NCBI GenBank assembly: GCA_964532385.1
Contig: CAZHHW010000039.1
Coordinates: 1-27,159, forward strand
DNA from: UBA6921 sp964532385
GTDB taxonomy: Bacteria > Pseudomonadota > Gammaproteobacteria > SG8-11
Length of the DNA stretch: 27,159 bases
Reading direction: 5' to 3'
Shown here: positions 8,992 through 15,834 of the stretch, one piece after another
Numbering within the stretch: position 1 is the first letter of the stretch
Layout of the letters: every line of letters starts with the position of its first letter
Translations under genes and position numbers: made by a program
The notes under the pieces: model-generated
Told to the model about the DNA's origin: nothing
What the model saw: the letters and a program-made list of their open reading frames with translations, nothing else
The model's database searches: none

Positions 8992-10437
8992 ATGATGAAT
9001 TTTCAAATCCCAGATTTTATTCTTGCCGCGCCCGAGATGTGGGTGCTGAGCATGGCCTGCGTGGTGTTGCTGGTGGATGTGTATAGTCGTGGCACCGAGC
9101 GCAACGCCGCGTATATCCTCACGCAAATCACGCTAGCGGTGGCGGCGGTCCTGACCATCACGTTTTACACCGGCGAACGCGCGCTGGTATTCAATAATTC
9201 CTACGTCAGCGACTCGATGGGCACCGTGCTCAAAGTATTCGTGTACCTGGTCAGCGCGGCGGTGTTTGTTTATTCGCGGGATCATCTGCGCGAACGCCAG
9301 CTCTATCAAGGCGAGTTCTTCGTGCTGGGTTTATTCGGCGTGCTGGGCATGATGATCATGATTTCCGCGCATAGTTTTCTCACGCTTTATCTCGGGCTGG
9401 AATTATTGTCGCTGTCGCTGTACGCGATGGTCGCGCTGCGGCGTGACTCGGCCGATGCCACCGAAGCCGCGATGAAGTATTTCGTGCTCGGCGCATTGGC
9501 CTCCGGCATGCTGCTGTACGGCATGTCGATTGTTTACGGCGTGACCGGCAGCCTGGATGTTGGGCAAGTCGCCGAGCGTATTGCGCAGGGCGGCGGACAA
9601 AATGAACTGGTGCTGGCATTCGCCGTGGTGTTCGTGATCGTCGGTCTGGCCTTCAAGCTCGGCGCCGTGCCGTTTCATATGTGGATTCCCGACGTCTACC
9701 ACGGCGCGCCGACGCCGGTCACCATGTACATCGGCACCGCGCCGAAAATCGCCGCGTTTGCGATGGTCATGCGCTTACTGGTGGAAGGTCTGGGCGAATT
9801 GCACGGCCACTGGCAAGGCATCCTGATCATCCTCGCGGTGTTGTCGATGGGGGCAGGTAACATCATTGCCATCGCGCAAGTCAATTTGAAACGCATGCTC
9901 GCTTATTCGACCATTTCGCACGTCGGCTTTTTGCTGTTGGGCATTCTGGCCGGCACCGCGAATGGTTATGCCTCGGCAATGTTTTATGTGCTGGTTTACG
10001 CGGTGATGAGCGTCGGGGGATTCGGCATGATCATCCTGCTGAGCCGTGCCGGGTTCGAAGCGGATCGTTTGGAAGATTTCAAGGGCCTGAACGAACGCAG
10101 CCCGTGGTACGCGTTCATGATGCTGATCCTGATGTTCTCCATGGCCGGGGTGCCGCCGACCTTAGGTTTTTACGCCAAGCTGTCGGTATTGCAGGCCGTG
10201 GTCGACGTGAATCTCACCTGGCTCGCGGTACTGGCCGTGGTGTTCTCGATCATCGGTGCGTTCTATTACTTACGCATTATCAAGCTGATGTACTTCGACA
10301 AACCCACCGATACCGCACCGCTGCGGGTCAATCTTGACCTGCGTGTGGTATTGAGCGCTAACGGTCTTGCGGTACTTGCGCTGGGTTTGTTTCCCAGTGC
10401 GCTGATGGATGTGTGCATTGTTGCACTCACGCGGTAG
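8992..10437 (+). CDS. nuoN: NADH-quinone oxidoreductase subunit N (NuoN), antiporter-like proton pump
   Basis: This 481-residue protein is the third antiporter-like subunit and the last nuo gene. Conserved features are Glu137 in YLGLELLSLSLYAMVALRR and Lys222 in GLAFKLGAVPFHMWIPDVYHG. Tandem ATGs at 8992 and 8995 are both possible starts; I see no purine-rich Shine-Dalgarno sequence in the 20 bases before them, unlike the other nuo genes. The 142-bp gap upstream carries the twin-hairpin repeat. Downstream, the minus-strand SPOR gene converges after 96 bp with no obvious intrinsic terminator. Confidence 0.96.
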   Translation: MMNFQIPDFILAAPEMWVLSMACVVLLVDVYSRGTERNAAYILTQITLAVAAVLTITFYTGERALVFNNSYVSDSMGTVLKVFVYLVSAAVFVYSRDHLRERQLYQGEFFVLGLFGVLGMMIMISAHSFLTLYLGLELLSLSLYAMVALRRDSADATEAAMKYFVLGALASGMLLYGMSIVYGVTGSLDVGQVAERIAQGGGQNELVLAFAVVFVIVGLAFKLGAVPFHMWIPDVYHGAPTPVTMYIGTAPKIAAFAMVMRLLVEGLGELHGHWQGILIILAVLSMGAGNIIAIAQVNLKRMLAYSTISHVGFLLLGILAGTANGYASAMFYVLVYAVMSVGGFGMIILLSRAGFEADRLEDFKGLNERSPWYAFMMLILMFSMAGVPPTLGFYAKLSVLQAVVDVNLTWLAVLAVVFSIIGAFYYLRIIKLMYFDKPTDTAPLRVNLDLRVVLSANGLAVLALGLFPSALMDVCIVALTR

Positions 10438-10533
10438 CGAAAGAGCGTATGTGAGAAACGAGTAGAAGCTTCTTCTCCGGAACTCATCTTGTCAAGATCA
10501 GGTGCCATTGAATAAGAATTTCTCTTCTGGCGG

Positions 10534-11550
10534 CTATTCCACCGGAGCCTTGATCGCCCGTTGTACATCCGCATAGGTGCGGATCCAGGGTTTGTAACGC
10601 AACAGTCCGGACGGCAATAAATGCATGTGTTTTTGCGCTTCTTCGAAGGTCGGGAATACGCCATACACGACTGAATACCAGTCTTCGCCAAGCACGCTCG
10701 CTTTGTAATAGGCCGTAGGTTCCGGTATCGCCGGATTGCTCAGGTAATCATTCACCACGTGTTCTTCCTTGCTGCTCAATAATTGCAGAGTGTAGCTTTT
10801 TGCGGATTGGCTTAGCACCCAAGGTTCACGCAGCACTTCCTTGATGGATTGCTGCTTGGCCGGAGGTGTGCCGGGGGTAGGCTTGACCGCGACATTGCGG
10901 GAAGGATCGGTGACCCATTTGGTTTTGTTGATCAATAGGCCTTTGGCCTCGTCGACCCCTTGCAACGCGGCGAGTCCCAGCCAATAGGCCGCTTCCTTCG
11001 GGTTTTTGTCTATACCTGCTCCATCGAGCAACATCTTGCCGTAATTGTACTGACCGTACGAGTAACCGGTGCTGGCGGCTTCACGGTACCAATAAGTCGC
11101 GCGCTTCAGGTTTTTCTTGGTACCCCAGCCGTTTTCATGCATCACGCCCAGATTATTCTGGGCGATGGCGTGGTCTTGTTTCGCAGCCTTCAAATACCAT
11201 TCGACGGCTTTATTTAAATTCTTCGGCATCCCTTTGCCGGTTTGAAGCATCCAGGCCACATTGGCTTGCGCCTTCGGGTAACCGTCGTTGGCTAGGGGTA
11301 CCCACAGCTCACGCGCAATGTCGTAGTAACCGAATAAAAAGGCCATGCGTCCGCGCGCGAAGAGCGCCTCATTTTCCTGTTCGGTGCGCGCCTTTTGTTC
11401 GCTGAGGTCACCGAAAAAATCGTGAGACTCTTCAGGCGTGGCGATGTAGGTATTGGAAAGAGGGGTGTTGCTCCCGGCCCCCAGGACCGATGAATTTGCG
11501 AATACGCACGCGAGGGTTAATGCCACATAAGGGCGCAGGATCGGTCTCAT
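10534..11550 (-). CDS. Secreted Sel1-repeat protein with C-terminal SPOR domain
   Basis: The 338-residue product opens with a short basic region and hydrophobic stretch ending near VLGAGS (about 1-25), a likely signal peptide, so it should be periplasmic. Residues about 92-200 contain at least three Sel1-like helical repeats (AxWMLQTGKGMPKNLNKA, NNLGVMHENGWGTKKNLKRA, YNYGKMLLDGAG). Residues about 253-325 form a SPOR-like domain (YTLQLLSS, then WYSVVYGVFPTFEEAQKHM). SPOR domains bind denuded septal peptidoglycan; Sel1 repeats are protein-binding scaffolds. The ATG at 11550 is chosen because it directly precedes the signal peptide; the frame stays open upstream to 11721. It lies 94 bp downstream of the ATPase gene on the same strand and may be co-transcribed. 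The function is inferred, not recognised by name. Confidence 0.8.
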   Translation of the reverse strand: MRPILRPYVALTLACVFANSSVLGAGSNTPLSNTYIATPEESHDFFGDLSEQKARTEQENEALFARGRMAFLFGYYDIARELWVPLANDGYPKAQANVAWMLQTGKGMPKNLNKAVEWYLKAAKQDHAIAQNNLGVMHENGWGTKKNLKRATYWYREAASTGYSYGQYNYGKMLLDGAGIDKNPKEAAYWLGLAALQGVDEAKGLLINKTKWVTDPSRNVAVKPTPGTPPAKQQSIKEVLREPWVLSQSAKSYTLQLLSSKEEHVVNDYLSNPAIPEPTAYYKASVLGEDWYSVVYGVFPTFEEAQKHMHLLPSGLLRYKPWIRTYADVQRAIKAPVE

Positions 11551-11644
11551 GAAATATTTCGCAGCCACGTTGCGTTGCGCGCACCAGAGAAGGCTTGGGT
11601 AGATTCCGGTGGAGAGGTCAATATCAAAATTATCTCCAAGGGGC

Positions 11645-13894
11645 TTAATGCGGTTTGTGGTAGAGCCCGATGATGAGAGTATGGCCGTTTTTCTTTTCGA
11701 GATGAAATGTGATATCGCCACTCAGGGAGCGCGCCGATGCGCCTTCGCTTGCGCCGATGCGTACTTCAAAGGGCCCGGTGCCATGTGCGAGCCGGCCCGT
11801 GCTCTCCCAATGGATATCACCCAATGAAATCTGGCGCAAGGCGGTTTTTTTGAACAGATCCGAGTAATCCGCGCGAATCGCATCAATGGTGGTGCTGTCT
11901 TCGGTATGCACCTGCTCATCGAACAAGCTCAGAAATTGCGGCAGGTTTCCCTCTGCATAGTAACGTGTGAATTTCAATATCAGCAGCGCCAGTTCGCGCT
12001 GTGATATCGCACTTGCGGATACGCCGGTATCGGCTAGAGCTAATGCGGGAAGTTCCGCGCCAGGGGTTGAAAATTTGCTGATTTCTCCGAGCGGTTCTTC
12101 TTTGGCTGCCGGTTTAACCGGGGGTGCCGCGGGTGCTGTGGAAACCCCTGCCGGTTGCGTTGTTCCGGTGCCAGGTTTGGTTTTTTCCGGAGTGTCATGT
12201 TCCAGCGGGGAAGTTTTCGCAGGTGCAATCGCGTGCAACACAAGTTTGTTACTGCTTCCGGTGGCTTCTGGCGCAGGCTTGTTTTCGGTGAGGCTGGAAG
12301 ACGCATTGTTTTCATGGGAAGGTTCATCCACGCCGCCGCCGGCGCCCGTATTGCCCAGAGCAGGAGGCGCAGTGGCGGCCATGATGCGATTTTCCGTGAG
12401 TATGTTTTCGCTCGGGTCGTTGATTTGTTGGGCAAGTCCGCCCGAATTTTCGGCAAGGTCGTTCAAAAGCGGAGCGCGCGCGGTTTCCATTTCATGCGGT
12501 TGCAGCCGCTGTAAGGCGTCATGGAGCGACGGATAAAACCAGAAGACGAGGATTGCCAGAACCACGCAAGCGCTGACGATCATCCACAGCCAGCGCGACT
12601 CGGTGCCGGCCAGCGACGGTCCGGTGCTCGACAGTTTGCGCGGCGGCTCATCCAGGGTATTCAAACCCCGCACATCGGACCCCACGCCACCGGATTTATG
12701 CGGGGTAGGATCCAGCAGAAAATCCGCCATGCTCGAATCGGAAGCGGAAGTATCGCGCTTCGGCAGCGCGGCACTGACCGCTCGCACCGCGGAAATGCGG
12801 GCGGTTTTTACCGGCACGGGATCTTCGCTCTTGACCGCACGGCGCACTGCCAATGACGGTTTAGTCGATTGCAAATCAGCCGCACGTTCTGGAGCCATGC
12901 GCGCGGCCTGGATCAGGGCGGTCATCGACGGCAGGTTATCCTCTGACGGCACGCGCACAGGAGCAGGGGGCTCGGGTGCACGCGGCGCCGGTTCAGCTGC
13001 CGTACCCACTTCCATTACGTGTTCAGCAGGCGTAAATACGACATTGCTGCTGCGCGGTAAAATTTCATTATGCAGCTCGGCAATAACGGTGCAGACGGTC
13101 GCATGGGTCAGCTTGTGCAGGCCTTCAAGATATCCGAACAGCAACAGACGATCACAAAACATATTGATGCGCCGCGGCAAGCCGCCGGTGTATTCGAAAA
13201 TCTTGGCATGCGCACCCAGGTCAAACTCCGGGTCGTTTTGCCAGCCGGTGTGTTGCAGACGGGCTTCGATATAACGCCGGGTTTCTTCGGCGCCAAGCGC
13301 CTGCAAATGATAGTCGGCAATGACACGCTGGCGCAGTTGCTCAAATTCCGGACTATCGAGCATGGTGCGGAATTGTTCCTGCCCGAGCAAAAACACCTGC
13401 ATCAAGGCTTTGTTGCCGACCTGAAAATTTGACAACATGCGCAACTCTTCGATTGAACGCGAGGGCAGGTTTTGCGCTTCGTCGACCACCAGCAGGCAGC
13501 GCTTGCGTTCACGCGCCCGAGCCAGTAAAAACGATTCGATATCTTTGAGCAGGGCGGCCTTGGATACATTTTCACTGCGCAACTTAAAGGATGCAGCGAC
13601 CAGGCGCAGCAAGTCTTCGGCTTCGATTTGGGTGGATGCCAGATGCGCTACAACCACATTTTGCGCATCGATTTGCGATAATAGTTTATGCGCGAGGGTG
13701 GTTTTACCCGTGCCGGGCGTGCCGGTGATTACGACGAAGCCTTCCGCCTGGTTAAGTCCATAGAGTAAATAGGACAAGGCGCGTTTGTGTCCGGCGCTCG
13801 GATAGAAGAACTGCGGATCCGGACTGAGGCGGAAGGGTTTGGTGTTGAGTTTGTAGAACGCTTCGTACACAGAGTGAAACTCGTCGCAGTGCAT
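11645..13894 (-). CDS. XrtA/PEP-CTERM-associated ExeA-like ATPase with C-terminal NTF2-like domain
   Basis: Residues 1-280 form an AAA ATPase of the ExeA/GspA type, closest in wording to the XrtA-associated ATPase family (TIGR03015 in memory): FYKLNTKPFRLSPDPQFF, Walker A GTPGTGKT (58-65), Walker B LLVVDEAQ (134-141) and GGLPRRIN (237-244). A Pro/Ala-rich linker precedes one membrane segment (435-455), then a second low-complexity linker, then a compact domain (about 632-747, RELALLILKFTRYYAEGN to IIGLYHKPH) that looks like an NTF2/SnoaL fold. Topology would place the ATPase in the cytoplasm and the NTF2-like domain in the periplasm. ATG 13894 is the longest start. GTG 13870 would give the usual family opening (YEAFYKL) and a 5' leader of normal length behind the promoter at 13912-13920. 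Confidence 0.85.
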   Translation of the reverse strand: MHCDEFHSVYEAFYKLNTKPFRLSPDPQFFYPSAGHKRALSYLLYGLNQAEGFVVITGTPGTGKTTLAHKLLSQIDAQNVVVAHLASTQIEAEDLLRLVAASFKLRSENVSKAALLKDIESFLLARARERKRCLLVVDEAQNLPSRSIEELRMLSNFQVGNKALMQVFLLGQEQFRTMLDSPEFEQLRQRVIADYHLQALGAEETRRYIEARLQHTGWQNDPEFDLGAHAKIFEYTGGLPRRINMFCDRLLLFGYLEGLHKLTHATVCTVIAELHNEILPRSSNVVFTPAEHVMEVGTAAEPAPRAPEPPAPVRVPSEDNLPSMTALIQAARMAPERAADLQSTKPSLAVRRAVKSEDPVPVKTARISAVRAVSAALPKRDTSASDSSMADFLLDPTPHKSGGVGSDVRGLNTLDEPPRKLSSTGPSLAGTESRWLWMIVSACVVLAILVFWFYPSLHDALQRLQPHEMETARAPLLNDLAENSGGLAQQINDPSENILTENRIMAATAPPALGNTGAGGGVDEPSHENNASSSLTENKPAPEATGSSNKLVLHAIAPAKTSPLEHDTPEKTKPGTGTTQPAGVSTAPAAPPVKPAAKEEPLGEISKFSTPGAELPALALADTGVSASAISQRELALLILKFTRYYAEGNLPQFLSLFDEQVHTEDSTTIDAIRADYSDLFKKTALRQISLGDIHWESTGRLAHGTGPFEVRIGASEGASARSLSGDITFHLEKKNGHTLIIGLYHKPH

Positions 13895-13911
13895 CGTGAT
13901 TAATGAACAAA

Positions 13912-13920
13912 ATTATAGCA
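13912..13920 (-). promoter_or_regulatory. Extended -10 promoter for the ATPase gene
   Basis: On the minus strand the sequence reads TGCTATAAT, a perfect TGn-TATAAT extended -10 element. Transcription would start near 13905. That leaves about 11 bases before ATG 13894 and about 35 before GTG 13870, favouring the GTG. No good -35 hexamer is found at 16-18 bp, which is normal for extended -10 promoters. Confidence 0.55.
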
Positions 13921-13932
13921 TCAGAGCCGTAG

Positions 13933-13962
13933 TGCACCGCCATGATTGCGCATATCGGTGCA
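13933..13962. promoter_or_regulatory. Operator-like inverted repeat over the ATPase -35 region
   Basis: TGCACCG (13933-13939) and CGGTGCA (13956-13962) are perfect inverted 7-mers whose centres are 23 bp apart, about two helical turns. The left arm covers the -35 position of the promoter at 13912-13920. Next to it, TGCGGGATC (13964-13972) and GATCCGCA (13980-13987) form a second inverted repeat with one bulged base. A dimeric regulator could bind here; which one cannot be told. Confidence 0.4.
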
Positions 13963-14240
13963 GTGCGGGATCGGAAAATGATCCGCAAGGCGGCAGGACG
14001 TTATCGGCTTATTGGTCTTCCACATCAAGGTGAATATTGCATCTATGAATAGGTAATAAGACGGGAGGGTTTGTACGCTCACTTTTTGTTAACATAGCCG
14101 CCGCAAAATTGTGGTGTTTACCTGATGCGCATGGATTAAAGCTACAGTATTTTCCCGTAGTTTGATTTACCCGCATGTTCAGAATGCCATGCAGGTGTCG
14201 ATAATTCGAGATGGGCGAGGTCAGCCCATGTCATCCCGCG

Positions 14241-14252
14241 TGCGACGTCGCA
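14241..14252. promoter_or_regulatory. Perfect 12-bp palindrome upstream of the sugar transferase
   Basis: TGCGACGTCGCA is an exact self-complementary 12-mer, 76 bp before the chosen start at 14329 and 19 bp before the alternative GTG at 14272. It could be a site for a dimeric repressor or part of a structured leader. Only one copy is seen. Confidence 0.35.
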
Positions 14253-14328
14253 TCCTTCGGAGGCATGTCCAGTGACCACCTTACAAATATCAAAAAAAAT
14301 AGCTTTAACATTGAGGTGTGTGGGAACA

Positions 14329-15729
14329 ATGACAACAGTCCGGCTTTTTAAACAATATATTCCTGCGCCATTTATTTTTCTTGCGGTGATCGAGTTCATC
14401 CTTTATGCCGTATCGGCGGCGTTAGGGGTGGAAGCGCGCTTTTTCGGCAGCAGCAGCAATGTCGTAGCGCACAGCGTCGGTGCGGTTGCTCCTAAGGCGC
14501 TGTTGTTTGCCGTGGTCATGCTGATCTCGGCTATTTCGATGGGCCTCTATAAGCGTTCGTTCCGCGAGGGTGTCTCCGGCATTCTGGTGCGCATCGTCAT
14601 CAGCTTCGCGCTGGCGATGGTGACGATCAGTCTGGTGTTCTATGTCATTCCCGATTTATTTATGGGGCGCGGCGTACTGGGTATTGCGCTGATCATTTCT
14701 TTCATTGGCGTAGTAATTACACGCACGGTGTTTTTCGCCATGTTGGATCAAGACACATTTAAACGGCGCGTGCTGGTGCTTGGCTCCGGTAAACGCGCGG
14801 CTACCATGGCGCAATTGCGCCGGCGGGTAGATCACCGGGGATTCTTCATTGTCGGCTTCGTGCATATTAAAGGCGAACATGACAGCGTTGACAAAGAACG
14901 CATTATCGACAGCGATATCAATCTGGTCGAACTGGCGCAGCGCTATGAAGCCGATGAAGTGGTGGTGGCGATGGATGACCGGCGGCGCGGATTTCCCGTG
15001 CACGAATTGCTCGATTGCAAAATGAGCGGCATCGAGGTGGTCGATCTGCAAACCTTTTTTGAACGCGAAACCGGCAAGCTGCGTCTGGATTGCATGCATC
15101 CGAGCTGGATGATTTTTTCCGATGGTTTCGGCCAAAGCCTGTGGCAGGACATGATCAAGCGCATCTTTGATTTGACCGTCAGCATTGCGCTGCTGCTGAT
15201 AACCATCCCGGTCATGTTGCTCACGGCACTGGCTATTTATGCCGAGGACCGCGGACCGGTATTTTTCCGGCAAATTCGCGTCGGTCAAAACGGCAAGCTG
15301 TTTCATGTGATCAAATTTCGCAGCATGGGTGTGGACGCGGAAAAAGACGGCAAGGCGCGCTGGGCGCAAAAGAATGATAAGCGCGCCACGCGCATCGGAA
15401 ACTTTATTCGCAAGGTGCGCATCGACGAACTGCCGCAGATTTTCAATGTCCTGCGCGGCAATATGAGCTTTGTCGGGCCGCGTCCCGAACGTCCCGAATT
15501 TGTTGAACAGCTTTCCGCGTCCATCCCCTATTTTTCCGAACGCCATCGCGTCAAACCCGGGATCACCGGTTGGGCGCAGATTCGCTATCCTTATGGAGCT
15601 TCGGAAAACGACGCCATGGAAAAATTGCAATACGACTTGTACTACGCTAAGAATCACAATCTGTTTCTGGATCTCACGGTGTTGTTGCAAACCGGAGAAG
15701 TGATCTTGTTTGGCCAGGGCGCACGCTGA
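14329..15729 (+). CDS. XrtA/PEP-CTERM-type sugar transferase (polyprenyl glycosylphosphotransferase)
   Basis: The 466-residue inner-membrane protein has several N-terminal helices (about 12-135), a nucleotide-binding-like middle region starting VLVLGSGKRA (148-157), another helix (about 283-303) and a bacterial sugar transferase domain. The latter shows KRIFD (277-281), KFRSM (329-333), RIDELPQ (364-370), GPRPERPEF (383-391) and KPGITGWAQI (409-418). Such enzymes move a sugar-1-phosphate onto undecaprenyl phosphate to begin exopolysaccharide synthesis. The MTTVRLFKQYIP opening fits the TIGR03013 family. An in-frame GTG at 14272, eight bases after a strong GGAGG, would add 19 residues and cannot be excluded. 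It is followed by prsK after 105 bp. Confidence 0.9.
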   Translation: MTTVRLFKQYIPAPFIFLAVIEFILYAVSAALGVEARFFGSSSNVVAHSVGAVAPKALLFAVVMLISAISMGLYKRSFREGVSGILVRIVISFALAMVTISLVFYVIPDLFMGRGVLGIALIISFIGVVITRTVFFAMLDQDTFKRRVLVLGSGKRAATMAQLRRRVDHRGFFIVGFVHIKGEHDSVDKERIIDSDINLVELAQRYEADEVVVAMDDRRRGFPVHELLDCKMSGIEVVDLQTFFERETGKLRLDCMHPSWMIFSDGFGQSLWQDMIKRIFDLTVSIALLLITIPVMLLTALAIYAEDRGPVFFRQIRVGQNGKLFHVIKFRSMGVDAEKDGKARWAQKNDKRATRIGNFIRKVRIDELPQIFNVLRGNMSFVGPRPERPEFVEQLSASIPYFSERHRVKPGITGWAQIRYPYGASENDAMEKLQYDLYYAKNHNLFLDLTVLLQTGEVILFGQGAR

Positions 15730-15763
15730 CTCAATTGCCCGTACCCGTAGTTTCCGTTCGACC

Positions 15764-15831
15764 CACCACCTTCACGCGGTGGTGATTGCGGATAGCGCTC
15801 CCAGTCTATTTTCCTAAAATGGAAGGTGGTG
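15764..15831 (+). promoter_or_regulatory. Competing RNA pairings in front of prsK
   Basis: CACCACC (15764-15770) can pair with GGTGGTG (15778-15784) as a local 7-bp hairpin. The same bases extended by TTC (15764-15773) can instead pair over 10 bp with GAAGGTGGTG (15822-15831), which contains most of the GGAAGG ribosome-binding site of prsK. The two structures exclude each other: one frees and the other buries the ribosome-binding site. No T run follows, so it is not an intrinsic terminator. The regulatory role is inference. Confidence 0.4.
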
Positions 15832-15834
15832 CTC

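Larger units (their letters stand above)
13895..14328. other. Divergent intergenic region, 434 bp, between the ATPase and the sugar transferase
   Basis: No convincing gene is seen here. The left part holds the ATPase promoter and operator-like repeats. The right part, reading towards the sugar transferase, holds a poor -10 candidate GATAAT (14200-14205), an inverted repeat ATGGGC/GCCCAT (14211-14216, 14224-14229), a perfect 12-bp palindrome (14241-14252) and a strong GGAGG (14259-14263). No sigma-54 -24/-12 element with correct spacing was found. Confidence 0.6.

Noticed and set aside
10438..10533. Expected intrinsic terminator after nuoN
   Set aside because: Only AGAAGCTTCT and other very short palindromes occur, with no GC-rich stem followed by a T run.
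12155..13274. Several plus-strand open frames opposite the ATPase linker and core
   Set aside because: They are low-complexity Ala/Arg/Ser-rich frames opposite a coding gene, without start signals or motifs.
14030..14053. Possible sigma-54 promoter (GG and GC pair in AGGTGAATATTGC)
   Set aside because: The GG-to-GC distance is 10 rather than 12 bases and the flanking consensus is missing.
13895..14328. Possible c-di-GMP (GEMM) riboswitch upstream of the sugar transferase
   Set aside because: The conserved GEMM core bases and tetraloop-receptor arrangement could not be found; only simple inverted repeats are present.
14656..15690. Minus-strand open frame of 344 codons opposite the sugar transferase
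   Set aside because: The plus-strand frame has full family motifs; the antisense frame has none and is a compositional shadow.
15764..15784. Hairpin after the sugar transferase as an intrinsic terminator
   Set aside because: A 7-bp stem is present but it is followed by ATTGCGG, not by a T run; it fits better as part of the alternative pairings before prsK.
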